A stretch of DNA of 64,000 nucleotides, taken from positions 355,267-419,266 of the forward strand of contig PTFA01000055.1 in assembly GCA_003342895.1 (NCBI GenBank), given 5' to 3'. Made by a program: the position numbers and the translations under genes. Source of the DNA: Casuarius casuarius. Taxonomy: Eukaryota; Chordata; Aves; Casuariiformes; Casuariidae. Of this stretch, positions 40,663 to 52,881 are shown piece by piece. Each line of letters starts with the position of its first letter. Within the stretch, counting starts at the first letter, position 1. The notes under the pieces were generated by a model. That model was not told the origin of the DNA. It did not search any database and saw only the letters and a program-made list of their open reading frames with translations.

Positions 40663-40696
40663 TTTTCTTTTTCTTTTTCTTTTTTTTTCCTCTCCC
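40663..40696 (+). repeat. T-rich microsatellite (CTTTTT)n
   Basis: Single C residues occur every six bases (40,667, 40,673, 40,679) in a T run, which then continues as T and C to about 40,696. It is a simple pyrimidine repeat. Confidence 0.9.
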
Positions 40697-42221
40697 TGAA
40701 GTCAGATTCGTAATGCAGGTAGATTGTTTAAATATAATATGGTTATTTCTACTCCATGCAACATGCATTTTTGTGAAAACAATGTAGACATGTTCCAGAT
40801 GATCATCCCAGATGATCTTGCTGTTTATAATATCACATAACAAGTCACATTTGATCATAGGCCTTTTTCCATACAGCTTGAAGTTTGCCTCCCCAGGAAT
40901 CTGATATTATCAATACAATCAAGGAGAGTAGAAGTCCATCTAAAAACTTAAAACTGCTTATTGTTTTCTGAGCAAGGGAGAAATTAAATGATCCATTCCT
41001 CCTTTTGTTTTCTGTGTATAGACATTTTACATTAGGGCAGGGACACAGTGTGTTAGCTAATGTTTTTGTTTTGTATTTTTTTCCTTTCTACACAGACCTA
41101 CAGGCATGCAGACCAAGGACACACTATTATCAGAATTTTACATTTAAATTATCTCTTAGAAATGCAGGACATGACAGATGAAGGCCAGTTAAAAGTGACC
41201 AGAACCTCACGAACACTGATTCTACTGTTTCACCCTTGGAAAACGGTAGAAGATAGAAGAAAACCTTTCCAGACTAGGAAATCTCCATTGTCCCCTGGTG
41301 ACTGAACTGTCTGTCAGGCAATAGAAGGGGCCTGGGAGCTACAGAAGCAGTCACTACAATTTTGTCTTGCCCAGTGCATCCTGGATTTCTCTTAATGTAA
41401 AATTCTTAAAACATTTAGTAATCAGGAGTGAGGGTAAAGCCGGACTTGCAATAAGAAGTGCTTAAAGGAAGATGCAAAGGTTTGCTAACAAAACTGATTT
41501 ATCTCCTTTTGTGTCACACACTGTGCTCTGGACAGCATGGCAATAATGGGCAGTTTTAGGAGACCAAGTGTCAGGGCATTTTCTCATTTAAAATAGTCAC
41601 TGGGATTTACAATCTATCTGCCTGAGACACAGCTGTAGTATAAGTAATTATATCAGTCTACCCGTATGACACAGCTACAGGGAGGGCAGAACATGGAAAA
41701 ACATATGCTGGTTTTAGACATCCCAGGAAAGATTCAGGTTAAACATTAGAGACTGGAGCCGGGAAACAGCTAAATAACCTCTCAGGGTCCCTAATTTTTC
41801 CTTGATTTTATGAATATTGCTTAACCTTTCTGATTTTGGTTTGATTTTTTTCTCCACAGTAATATGTAGATTTTTAAACAAAAAAAAAGAGAAAGAGCTG
41901 AAAATTGCTTGTTTAAATTATTTTCTATGCTCAAAATCAATCTTGAATTATTCATAATAGGAATGGGGAAGGAAGAAAAGTAGGAGACTGAAAAATGGCA
42001 TTGTTCAAGCTGTGTCATTGTGTGTAATATTCTCTGTAACAATAATGCCAAAGGTAGGTATAATGCTGGTAGGAATGCTACAAGGAGAAGAGTTCCTTGT
42101 GCATTTCTTATACTCTTTCCCTAAGCACTGTTACAAGTCAGAGCTAGGTCAAACACAGGTCTGCTCTAGGAGAGCAATACTAATTGTTTGCAATAAAAAT
42201 TATTGCAGGATACTTATGGAC

Positions 42222-42272
42222 TTATAATATATATGTGTGTGTGTATACATATAAATATAATATATATATGTG
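42222..42272. repeat. AT/GT alternating microsatellite
   Basis: TA and TG dinucleotide runs alternate over about 50 bases, ending in ATATATATATGTG. It is an ordinary simple repeat with potential to form cruciform or Z-like structures. Confidence 0.85.
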
Positions 42273-42876
42273 CAGGTATACTATAGATAGCATAGACTGC
42301 ATACATATTTAAATAGGACAGGATAGGATATCTTGAGAATATTTCACACTGGAAAAATTCAATCTGCAAGATAAAACTCTAGTAACTGTTTCTGCAGATT
42401 GCAGACCCCTTTCAATTTATGCACCTTGCTACCAGTTTTACCCATGGACCATCCTCCTTCTCCATCCCCCTATGGCCCTAGCATATTTTCTAGCCTGCAC
42501 AGACATGTAGTGCATATCCAGTTCAAGTCTATCTTTGGATTTCTTCTTGAAACTCCATCTCCACTGGTGCATCCTCCCTCCCTCTGGTTGCCACTTCTGG
42601 GAGCAAGGGACTCCCAAATTTTATGTGCCAAATTTTGTGATGTGGTGTGTATGACACAGTATATATGGCAGACTATGCTGTCATGGAGCAGCAGCTGGAG
42701 ACGAGGAAGTATATGCGAAGCATTTCAAGTGGGACTAGAAGCCTGTGTTACGCAATAAATTCTTTACTTCTTTAATTTGGGACTTGAATCATGAACATTT
42801 AATTTGGTTTTGTGCACCAAACAAAAAAAGCTAGCTTGTTGGAGATCAGTGGAATATAAACCCAGAACTAATGACA

Positions 42877-42904
42877 TTTTGCATGGAGAGATCATTTGCA
42901 TGGA
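42877..42904. repeat. Direct repeat containing an octamer motif
   Basis: TTGCATGGA occurs twice about 18 bases apart. The second copy lies in ATTTGCAT (42,894-42,901), a perfect match to the reverse complement of the POU octamer ATGCAAAT. A single motif of this length is expected by chance in 64 kb, so the regulatory meaning is weak. Confidence 0.4.
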
Positions 42905-43883
42905 ATGAAAGGCCATTTTCTGTAACTCCGGCCTGGTATTACCTGTATCTACAAACGCTGACCTCTCAGCTGACTTTCTGTATTTCTGGCACTATATAAA
43001 TAACAATTCCATGTATCAGTTTTGTTTCCTCCCTGGAAACATGGCTACATCCTATCAAAAAATTCAAGCAGCGGGTAGATCGGTCTTATCAGTTAGTATC
43101 ATGCTTAGGTTTAAGCACATACTGGAATTTGTTGTATTCTAAGTGCTTGAGTTCTCCTGAATTAAAAGGGATTTGAGTCCTTATGTTTTTTCTTGATCTC
43201 TTTTTGCGATTTAGTTAATCAAGATGCAAAATCTTTATTCATTCTGTTGAACACATATTTTAAGGCAAAAATGAACCACTAGAACATATAGTGCAACCTG
43301 CTTTATAATAAACCTCAGAACTCGCTCAAATGTGCCGATGCAAGGTAAAACATACTGTATAAACTACTGGAATAAAAGAAGTAAAGCACTTAAGCAGCTG
43401 AGGAAGCAGAATCTCATTTTAACGTGATACATTAGGGCAATATGATATTGATATAAAATACAAACCATATATGAAGCTCTTTACTCAAGTAGCAAGGCAT
43501 TTTCAAACCGTGGATAGTAATAATTCCTGACTAAATGGAATCTCTTTGCACTTTTTAAGCATTAGGAAAGAACAGAGAATGATGTAGCCTAAAAGACTTC
43601 GGTGAAGAGATTTCCTCCCAGATGCCACTGCATCTTGCTTTGGGGATCAAAAAATTCCCAACTGGTGCAGTATTATTTGATGATCACTTCTCTTTTCTGC
43701 AGATTATTATAGTGTCCTCTGTATGCATTGTTAGAGGATGAGATCAGCTTCCAGTTGTGCAATTAGGAATGTGAATAACATCTGTCACATTTGGTTTGTT
43801 CACTCATATGAACACCCGAGGGAGTGAAATACATAGAGGATTGCTTTGTTTTAAGGGGCAAGGTAGCATATTTTATTATTTTA

Positions 43884-43911
43884 GCATTTCAATAGCTAGG
43901 CATTTCAATAA
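43884..43911. repeat. Two-copy direct repeat, 16-bp period
   Basis: GCATTTCAATA occurs at 43,884-43,894 and at 43,900-43,910, with partial similarity in the spacer (GCTAG versus ACTAT). It is a local duplication. Confidence 0.75.
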
Positions 43912-46185
43912 CTATGTTTATATTAGAGAAGGTATGTTGAATAAACATACCTTGCACTTGAGGAGAAAATGATACAGCTTATGAGATCCTCTGTTGTTGT
44001 AGGCTTTTGTTCCTCAAACTCAGAGCAGTCCCCACAACTCTATCAGTATAAATGAGAAACTTTTTGGACGGGTAGGCAATTTGTCCCAGTGCCAGTACCA
44101 CCTGTTTTTTCTGCAGTGCTGTAAAAGCCTTGTGGAGGTAATTCAAACTTGCATAGAGAGTTAGAAATGAGAGCGCTAATGAGTGGAAGTTATAAACAAC
44201 AATTTCAGAACTATTAGTAATATTGGCACTCTCTGCCCTTTTCACAGAATCAGTGAACGGGTTCACTGAAGGATGTAGAGAGGTTGCATCCCATCAGGAC
44301 CCACAAAATTTCACTTAGTGCCAGACCTTCCATTGTTTCAGGAAAGGTACTAGAGGCAACCACGATAACTCTGAAGGAAAATGCATCCTTCTTACACACT
44401 AATTAATGGAAAAGAAGGATAAAGGAGGGGTAGGTATTCCCACATGTAGCTGAGTTTTGGAAAGTTCTAAATTTCTTCCTTTTAATTCTTTTTTCTACAC
44501 AATAAAAGCTTTCAGCTTATCACCCCTAGTTATCAGCCATCGGAGGAATAACTCTTTTCTATATATATATCCACGCTGTCACTGCAAAACACTAATCAAA
44601 TCGGTCCTAAATTTTTACCAGCAAATCTTTCCAATACCTTATCTCATTCCCAGTGATAAGGACTCAGTTATAAATGTGTCTTACTCACATCTAAGCAGAG
44701 ACATCAACTGCTGACCAAAAGCATGGATCTAGAAATATTGAGCGCCACTCAAATACGGGACATGATAAGTCTGTCAGACTATTCATACTTCTTCTAAAGC
44801 TAGGATATGAAAGTGAACGGAATGAGGTAGAGCACACACTGTTTAGGTCATCTCTGTGTGTTGGATAAGAATAGCATCACAGGAGGCCCAGTTGCAGGGG
44901 ACTTCTCTAAATCCTTCAACAGCCAATCTCTGTGAACTGTCTCTATCAAGAAACAACTAACAAAATCCTTAGATCATAACAATAATTCTTTTCTACTAAA
45001 TCAATGGCTGCTAAAGTCAGGTCCCCCTATAATCACTTTTTCCCATTCACCAATAATTTAGCTCTCTGAGGGTATCCCAGCTAAACTTACATTTCTCACA
45101 GAGTTATGATTGCTGTGTCTTTCAGGTACCCTTCATCTTTTAGTCAGATGGGAACAAGGCTAAAAGGCTATTTGGCCATTGATAAAATAGAGAAACAGAA
45201 ACACTCAAAATGGCTGGAATAGTTCCACCCTAAAACAGAGAAAAAATATTTATAAAGATTCCCCTTGCCTAAATCTGTGTAGGCTTCAACATTTTATTCA
45301 ATGCCTATATTAACTGAGTTGATAGCTTGGGGGTGTGCTGGAAAATTAAGAAATGTAAGTTTCATACATATTTATGTGGAGGTCAAATACCATTTGCCAT
45401 GGAATATTCGGCTATGCCTCTGCCACAGCTTAGAATCTGTTGATATGCACACACATGTCAATATTGGACTCTTATACAAGAGCAAAAAGGCTTCACATGA
45501 TGATTATATGTCATTCTTTGAGTTTTGGGGGAACATCACGACATATCTTGATAAAATAAAATTTTGATGTAGGAAGGCATTTTGAAAGTATGATGTGTAA
45601 ATACGATTCTATAATACGATAAATAATATTTTTGTGAGGTCTGTCTGAATCTAACATTTTCATGAAAGCTTCCTCTGTGAGGGTGGAGTTTAAATGCCTT
45701 TGTTTCAAGATAGACTTGCCATCAATTTTTATTTTTGTTTTTAATAGTTCAGGCCATGATATCATCAAAAGTTTCCTTTGCAATGATATTTTATTCCACA
45801 GTGCTGAGCTCTACCTTTTCATTTTAGGCTACTTGATTTCACTGGATGTGCTCTCTAGCCTTTCAAGTTTATTTGTATTGGGCAAGAAGCCAATGGTGTT
45901 AATGCACAGAAACCAGGTAGCTGTCAGGACTACTGCAGCAGCATGTCTAATTTTGTTATATTAAAGCTGTCACAAAACATTAAGTAAGAGATTATATGAA
46001 GTATGCATAGGGCAAATAGTTTATAATGTAATAAACTAATAAAGTTTTGAACAAGCTAAAACATGATCCCTTTTATGTTTTTTTCCCTTTTTTCCTGATT
46101 TGCCCATGTTATTCCCCATTCTTTTCTAAATCATTGCTAAAAATCAGTATGGAGTTGTGAACCTCTGTCTGTTTGTCTATGTATT

Positions 46186-46247
46186 TTATACATATATGTG
46201 TGCATATATATATTTACATACAAACACAAATACATATATATGTATTT
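46186..46247. repeat. AT-rich simple repeat with TATATG/CATATA units
   Basis: The tract alternates TA, CA and TG dinucleotides and contains ACAAACACAAATACATATATATG. It is a decayed microsatellite. Confidence 0.8.
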
Positions 46248-47504
46248 AAATTGTTTTTCCCATGAACTCTACAAAGATCCTTCGTGTAGTTGTGTTCCCC
46301 CTCTTATCTTTTTAATGCTCATGGGGAAGAAACTAGCCGACAACTTCATTGCACTGTGCTGATAACAGCAAAGTTTTAGTCTTGCTTATGTCCTCCAGAT
46401 GTTACAGCAATACAATAAAATAATAACTGGAGGTACTTCTCTGGCCCTAGAGTAGCACAAATACATTTTTGCTCCATTTTATGAATAAAATATTCATTGG
46501 TAATAGTGTTATGCCATGTCCATTTCAGAGAATAGAAGCTACAGGAAACAGTGCATTGTGGCTGAAGAAAAGTGGAAATGGAAGGCATCAGCTCTACAGC
46601 AAAAGTAAGGTTGCCCTACGGATTCCTTAAGATGTCTCCAGAGGTGGTAGTTTTCTGTGGAGCAACAAAAATCAAGATTTAGACTAAGCAGGGCTGCATA
46701 ACAATCTACACAGGAGACTACAGCTAGATATCAACAGACATATCTATGTTATGGAGCTGGTTTGGCCATCATTTTGTACTGGTCCTATTGCCTGATCATT
46801 CATACTGCAAGTGTATTAATTCCAGTGCAGGAGCTCTAGAGTTAAGGACGCTGGAAGAAACTGGCATAGGTTTGAAGACCGTCAAGATCCAGTGCACTTG
46901 TACCTCTTGGTCTTGTTCAGTACTTCACCAGTAAAAAAAAGATGCCCTCAAATCAGAAGGTGGTCCATGGCTCCCATCTTTCTGTTGACTACTAATCCTT
47001 CTATCTTAAGAAATTAACGTAGGTGTTTGGAGAGTGGGAATAGGCTTGCTTTCCTCCCACAAAAGCTACATGAAGTAGGGACTGTGGTAGTGTGTTTGCT
47101 CATGACTCACGACTATTGTGTTTTGCTTTTGAATTTAACATGCAGATTTAGTCTGATTTATCACGATCTGAGCTATGACAGGGTCAAAGACATATGGTGC
47201 CACATGAAAGGACAGCTGCCTACACAGCTTCAGTGAGACAATGTTCGCACTAAAGACCCCAACTGTGGCAGTGTTGCAGATCTTTCAAGGAGGCCTCCAC
47301 TTCACTCTGTTCTCTTAAAGGCTTTCTCTTCAAATTTCTGTTATCCCTCAAAAAGCATTGTTCTTTCCTTGATTCACTGACAGTTTCTTCCCAGGTTTTC
47401 ATATATTTCAGTCCAAAAAGGGGGAGAGTTTGTACTGTTTGGCCTTATAACAATGAGGGGGTGGGAATAATGTTGTTTGTCTCCTGCTAGGTAAATGGTG
47501 TTTT

Positions 47505-47518
47505 AAAAAAAAAAAAAA
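47505..47518 (+). repeat. A14 homopolymer
   Basis: Fourteen A residues follow GTTTT. No poly(A) signal, target-site duplication or element body upstream marks it as a retroposed tail, so I call it a plain homopolymer. Confidence 0.8.
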
Positions 47519-47692
47519 GCACTAGCCACCACTTGCTTTTTATCTGAACTCTGAACCTGACAATATCTGTTATATGCGCTGTGAGAAGACTGAGGAGATT
47601 GAAACACTAATGGAACATAAGCTAGGGAATAACTTGAATAAATCCTCATTTTCAGTTAAGCTGTCTTCATTGAAAGGATTCTGAAACCCAGG

Positions 47693-47697
<5 letters not shown>

Positions 47698-47740
<43 letters not shown>

Positions 47741-47785
47741 GGGAGAGAGAGAGGGAGAGAGAGAGAGAGGGAGGGAGGGAGGAGG
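47698..47785. repeat. Long GA microsatellite
   Basis: About 88 bases of GA units are interrupted by GGG at regular intervals near the distal end, closing with GGAGGGAGGGAGG. Minus-strand frames crossing it (47,570-47,879) encode serine/leucine/proline repeat in all phases and are artefacts of the repeat. The GGGA-rich end is also purine-only, so triplex formation is possible. Confidence 0.95.
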
Positions 47786-49007
47786 CATTTCCCTCCTTTC
47801 CCCTTTCTTCCATTCCCTGACACCAACGAGCTGAGTGGCAGCAGCTCACCATGATGCATTGATGAGTTGCTCCTAACAACAGCTCAGCTGTAATTTGCCC
47901 TAATTCTTACTGCCTGGTAGAGGTGACATCCCAGCCTGCCAAAATGTGACCCTATAGTTCCCGAGGGGATTTTAAGCTGGAAGTGCTATAGCATAGAGTA
48001 GGGCTTTAACAGAGTGTCAGGGAAGCAAGGTGGGGCTCAGACGGAGGTTTCTGAGCTGTATCTAACGCACAGCAGCTTCAGTCCTGATCAGACCTGGCAC
48101 AAGTATGGCACCAAGCTGCTCATACAGATTCTCGGTAATGCAGCAAAGCTAGATAACCAAGGAATGTATAGTAAAAATAGGGACTTATAATATTTAGTCG
48201 TCTCTAGGATTGCTAGGCAAGAACCTTAAGATCACTGCATTATAGTACAACATCTGTACAGGTGCCCATTAAATGAGCTGAATCTAGGACATCCTTGGCT
48301 GGAGTTGGTTTCTCTCATAGAATTTTTGGGAAAAAGCCAGAATCCAGAGTCACTTTGATTTTACTTGCCTAGTTCCAATAGTATTCTCTCGTCAGTGTGA
48401 TCTAGGCCCTAATTAATTACATGTATACATTTCTTTTTGACTATTTTTCACAAATATCTGATAAAGCTACGACAATGCTGGTATAAAGAATCACTATATC
48501 CTGTTGCTGAAATAGTTCAGAAGTAATTTGGTGCACCACTGGGAAATAATTTCTCTTTGAGTGGGGCTAGGGCTGGCATTCAACCTTGAGAAAATATTTC
48601 ATTCAAAAATCTTTGCCTAGACTTTTTTATATTTAAGGGAATTCATAAACTGTAACAAAGCCATTTCAGCAGAAGTATTGAAATGGAAAAAAGGACTTTT
48701 CATCCTGTATTCATCTGCCATTGTAGAAATTCAGAAAATTCTTTACATTTTACTATCAAGTAAACTACATAAGTACTCACCTTATTTATCAGAAGAGGAC
48801 TCAGTGAGTATTATACAAGACTCTTGACAGTTTGTTTCCTTCAGGTACCATGATTTTACATTTGAATTTGACCCAAGTGATGTGCTGAGAAGTGTTCAGC
48901 TGATAAAAAAAGGAGTCTTCTGTGAAACTGTCATATTTTTGCTCATTTTAATAGGCTGTGGTTTCATGTCAAAGAGACACTTCACATTTGTTACAATTGG
49001 CAGCATG

Positions 49008-49034
49008 TTTTTTTTTTTTTTTCTTTTTTTTTTT
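49008..49034 (+). repeat. Interrupted T26 homopolymer
   Basis: A run of T spans 27 bases, broken by one C at 49,023. On the minus strand this would be an A-tail, but no retroelement body is recognisable on that strand next to it. Confidence 0.85.
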
Positions 49035-49344
49035 AAGAAGCTATAAAGAGCTGATTGGACCTGCAGCAAGCCTGTCACCAGAGACTCAGACTCAAGCCCT
49101 TTCAGTTGTACAAGCTCTCTGCAATTTGCTTGGCAGGAAATTGGCATGAAAATTGTGCCACTGAACTAACGAGAAAGAAAAACTCCTCGAAGCCAGTGGA
49201 ATTTTGGACACCCTCATGTTAACCATTCAGAACGAGACCACTGCATGACCTTCTCTGTCTCATATGTTTTTCAGTCTGATTCTCCTAGGAAATGTGGCTT
49301 GTGCAGTTGTGTCATTTACGTGTCGGTTGCCCTCTCCTAATACC

Positions 49345-49359
49345 TTTTTTTTTTTTTTT
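49345..49359 (+). repeat. T15 homopolymer
   Basis: Fifteen T residues follow ATACC. It is a simple homopolymer about 310 bases downstream of the longer T run. No target-site duplication is apparent. Confidence 0.85.
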
Positions 49360-50520
49360 AATTTGGCCAATTTCAAACAAATTCAAAAGGCAAGAGTGGT
49401 GGAAAACTTAAGGATAATTACGCTTCTGTAAATTCCATTAAAATCAGTGTAGGTAAAAGAGAGATCCAAAACAGTGCTCCTACTGAGGGACAAATGCTGC
49501 CCACTGCTCCTGGCAGCAGGCTGTTGGCCAATTGGCACAGGAGTCCTGACCGGCTAATCAGCCCGCTCACAGCTCGAGACTAGATGCTACTTGTGAGCGA
49601 AGGTATCCCAGGAACCAGGGAGGGAAAATGAGTTACTGTAGTCTGAGGAAAGGAGTGAAGGGGTTTAGGGGACAAAGGAGACAAATCCATGAGAAACCTG
49701 GCTTTGTCAATTGCTTAGCTCAACAACAACTTTGTTTTATCTAGCCCTAAATGTATTATAGTGGAAGGAAGGTTTTTAAATGCTGAAATAAAAAGAGTAT
49801 ATGAACTGAAATATTCTGGATATAACTGAAATGGAAAAAAAAATCCACCCCACCCCCCTATTTCCATGAGAGTGTATGCAATTAAAACCAAAATGGGGAA
49901 ACGAAATGAACCAAAGGTTATTCTCCTTTGAAGCTCATTGACTTCATGTCATAGTTTTCTCTGCTAGGTGAGCAGCAGGTAGTAAGAGGTATAATTATAT
50001 TAAGAGGAAAATATTCACTTTTATTACCTAATAATTTATATATCAAGGTATTATTTCTATAACTGTGTTTCTAAGTCTCATAGGTAAAACTTAACCTGAA
50101 GTCATCCATACTTAGTTAAGAGCTCTCCAACACAGTACAAGGCTTGGAAGTATTTTGTATTTATTAGATACTGTGAAGTCAAAGAGGAGCTTCTTCTGTA
50201 AGAGACCAATAAATAGGGGACGAAACGAACTGAGAGGACTGTGTTAAAATGGCAGATGCAAGACTCCAGGACTCCTGCTCTCTCAGGTATCCCTTAGAAG
50301 AAGCCCTTTTCCTGTGGCGTCATTTTCTCGCGAGGAGGCCATCTCCTAAGGGCACATCGCTCAGACAGAATCGCTGCAAGTCACTGCAACTTGGCAAGGC
50401 TCAAGGGTCTAGGTAGATGGTGGGAATTTACCTACATGGCCACTTTGGGAAAGGAGGAGCCTGCAGTCTTCTCGGAGCTTAAGTTACTTGCTGGTGCAGT
50501 GTAAAACAGAGCTATGCCCC

Positions 50521-50535
50521 CCACCAGAGGGGTGT
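50521..50535 (+). promoter_or_regulatory. Weak CTCF-like word
   Basis: CCACCAGAGGGGTGT matches the first eleven positions of the known CTCF core CCACYAGRGGGCGCT-type pattern but has G instead of C at position 12 and diverges after it. A single short word like this may be chance. Confidence 0.25.
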
Positions 50536-50744
50536 ACTGTCCTCCACTATCCTTTTTGAAGTCTGAAGTAAAAACTCACTGAACTCAGAAGTCAGAGCCA
50601 TGAACTTCACAGGCATTAGTTTGTACAAACTTTTGCCAAAACTCTAAAATGGATATTTGTGTGCACAAATTGCTACAGTATATTCTGCGATGGTAATCCA
50701 TTACAGAACTTTCTCATCTCCATTTAAAAAAAAAAGGACCCGTT

Positions 50745-50778
50745 AATGTTAATATAACCTTTAGGCTATATTAACATT
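50745..50778. repeat. Perfect AT hairpin, 12-bp arms and 10-base loop
   Basis: AATGTTAATATA (50,745-50,756) is the exact reverse complement of TATATTAACATT (50,767-50,778). A further near-copy of the arm (TTTAATGTTAAATG) follows directly, so the site holds three related AT words. It is AT-rich, so the stability of any structure is low. It could be a dyad site or the relic of a small inverted-repeat element. Confidence 0.8.
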
Positions 50779-51423
50779 TAATGTTAAATGTTGTTAGTAG
50801 GTACTTAGAATCACATGCACATCGGCATGAAATCGCTAGGAGTCCTTTCATTATCTTCCAGGATGAGAGTACGGACTGCTGAAAGAGGAGGAAAGAGTAG
50901 TTATGGTTCTCAAGTTTCATGACACATTAAAAAAATTGCACCACCAAATATATAAAACACAATGAAAAGTCAGTAGTTTGGCTGGTCTGATAATGCTTCT
51001 GTATGCCTCATTGGCATTATGCCTCATTACCTTCAGACAGCTTGATCTCAAGACTAAGATTTGCAGGATGCAATCCCTAAACTGTTAATGACAAATTTAA
51101 AAGAAATTTCCCTTTATTATTTAAACATCATATGACTAAGTTTTCATTATTGAGATAGCTATTTTGCTAAAAAAGTGCTAAATGCTGTAAATGGGTATTT
51201 TAACATTAATCTTATTCAAATTTTTTATAAAATCTTCATTCATTTGCCCACTAATTACTTAACAGATAGTATGCAGTGAAATGAAGAATAAGTGTTAAAA
51301 CAAAATGGCTTATAATACCTGGCACAACTCCCAGAAATCAACCCATTCCACATTCTTGATGCTGTGCCAGATATGTTTGTGTTGTCTTCCTCCATCAATG
51401 TAAACAAACATGGTGGTGGCAGT

Positions 51424-51454
51424 GGGGGGGAAGCAGGAAGGGCTCGGGGTCGGG
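51424..51454 (+). other. G-quadruplex motif
   Basis: Four G runs (7, 3, 4 and 3 residues) occur with spacers of nine, three and two bases. One long loop makes this weaker than the motif at 38,175. It lies in a short GC-richer segment followed by a C-rich stretch. Confidence 0.6.
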
Positions 51455-51780
51455 CTGGCTTTGTCCACTTCTACAGCACATCTCCACCCCCTCCTACTCT
51501 CAAATGCTCCTGAAGATCTGATTTCCAACATTACTGTAGCATAAAGGAAGTTTTAAAGAGCCGCATGTATACTTCATAGGGAGGTAATAAGGCATTGCAA
51601 GACTAACTTCACACTTTGCTCGTCTGTCAAGGGGGTCTCCCCTTCCCAACAATGCCCCCAATGTTTTGGTAGGCAGGCTCCAGCCCACTTAGCGAGCGAG
51701 GAGGCATGGGTGGAATGCCAGGTATGTCTACAGAGCAAAGTAGTGCAGGCAGCCTGACGCCAGGAGAGAATAGGCAGGTA

Positions 51781-52470
51781 CCTATTGAGTTACAGGATTT
51801 CTACAAATCTAATCCACGTGTAATGTGAGACTTATTACAGAGTCAGCCTCTGCCAGGGTTGTGAAAAGTCTGGGGATATGAACAGCCCCAGAAACAATGA
51901 TCCCAGTTAACTCATTACAAGCCAACATCAGTTGACCAAAACTAATACTCTTTTATCCTTGTAATTCATTTCTTAAACCGTGATTACAAGCTGTATCTTA
52001 TCAAGCATTTAATACTAAATGCGAGAAACTACCAAAAGCAGTGGAGTGTGGGTGACATTGTATCCACAGCAACGCTGCATATTCTAATAAGGTTATAAAC
52101 GTGTTTATTGACTGTTATGAAGAATAATTGTTAAATATGCAAATTAAGCACAAGCTTTTAACATGGAAAGTATTTCACACACTTGAAGCAATAAATCCAT
52201 TCACAATTGCTAAGTAATATAAAGAAAAAATTCAAATGTCTCCAAATCTTGCTACAATTAAAAAACTCCTTGCTGATTGGGGCACACTGGGAATAAACTG
52301 AAACCTTAAAAAAGCAATGACTGCCTTCTAAAATGCTGTTAATTTCTTCAGTAACTATAAAATTAGATGAGAGCTATGATAGTCCTTTTGGTAACTACTC
52401 ATTAGAGATTGTGCATTTTCAGATAATAAAGTCTTTCCCTCACTTGATATCTTACCTGACTTTGTCCAAT
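51781..52470. promoter_or_regulatory. Candidate conserved non-coding / enhancer-like block
   Basis: The block is complex AT-rich sequence without frames or simple repeats. It includes a perfect POU octamer ATGCAAAT at 52,137-52,144 that overlaps an AATTAA homeodomain core, and many TAAT words. Its downstream edge runs directly into the LINE relic. Enhancer function is an inference from texture. Confidence 0.35.
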
Positions 52471-52483
52471 AATTAAGCACAGC

Positions 52484-52881
52484 CTTAATCAATTAGCTTT
52501 TATTTTGGATGCTGTTGACCATAAAGATGAAATTGATATTATATTGTGGCTAATAAATGCTCACATTTCTAGAAATGGTCTGCAGTGGTTCAGGTTATAT
52601 TTGAAAGTCAGAAACTCAGACATGGCAAAACACGATATTGAGTCCACATTCAGGATTGTACTTTGCAACAGACTACAGATTTGGTTCCCTTCCTCGGGCT
52701 ATTTAAGGGCTACATGACACCTTTAGAAAAGGTCAACTGCTATGGGGTCTGATATTATCAGTTCATCACTGATACTCATCTGGTTATTTACTGACACATA
52801 TATTCTGCTCTAGCAATCAAAAGTAAACAAGGCTGTGGAAGACTAGCAGCCCAACTGCATTAGAAGTTGAAAATTGATTCA
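52484..52881 (+). mobile_element. Ancient LINE reverse-transcriptase relic (L2-like, CR1/L2 group)
   Basis: Two plus-strand frames carry degenerate RT blocks in the correct order. The first (52,484-52,716, no ATG) reads LAFILDAVDH near 52,493-52,522, matching the AFDTVDH block, followed at 52,553-52,600 by AHISRNGLQWFRLYLK, matching the GISGTALQWFRSYL block. After a shift of frame, 52,711-52,881 reads YMTPLEKVNCYGV, stop, YYQFITDTHLVIY, matching YMxPLGxxI...GI.FHxYADDTQLYL, then KLKIDSG, matching KLKLNPDKTE. The catalytic YADD is decayed to FITD and three in-frame stops occur in the second part. The element is dead and truncated at both ends. Family matches are from memory of conserved blocks. 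Degraded L2 copies are known in bird genomes. The exact subfamily is unresolved. Confidence 0.72.

Larger units (their letters stand above)
39011..47690. other. Non-coding sequence, no gene seen
   Basis: This is unique AT-rich sequence with several small simple repeats listed separately. Minus-strand frames at 39,793-40,119 (108 codons, cysteine-containing) and plus-strand frames at 42,399-42,758 (119 codons) and 45,662-45,964 (100 codons) lack recognisable domains. A strong pyrimidine-tract acceptor at 41,094-41,095 precedes a short frame and is noted as an exon candidate only. Confidence 0.6.
47790..51780. other. Non-coding sequence, no gene seen
   Basis: No gene is supported. T-runs at 49,008-49,034 and 49,345-49,359, a candidate CTCF-like word at 50,521, an AT hairpin at 50,745 and a G-quadruplex motif at 51,424 are listed separately. 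The stretch around 49,500-49,620 is modestly GC-richer without a frame. Confidence 0.6.

Noticed and set aside
47570..47879. Three minus-strand frames with long Ser-Leu repeats
   Set aside because: They are translations of the GA microsatellite.
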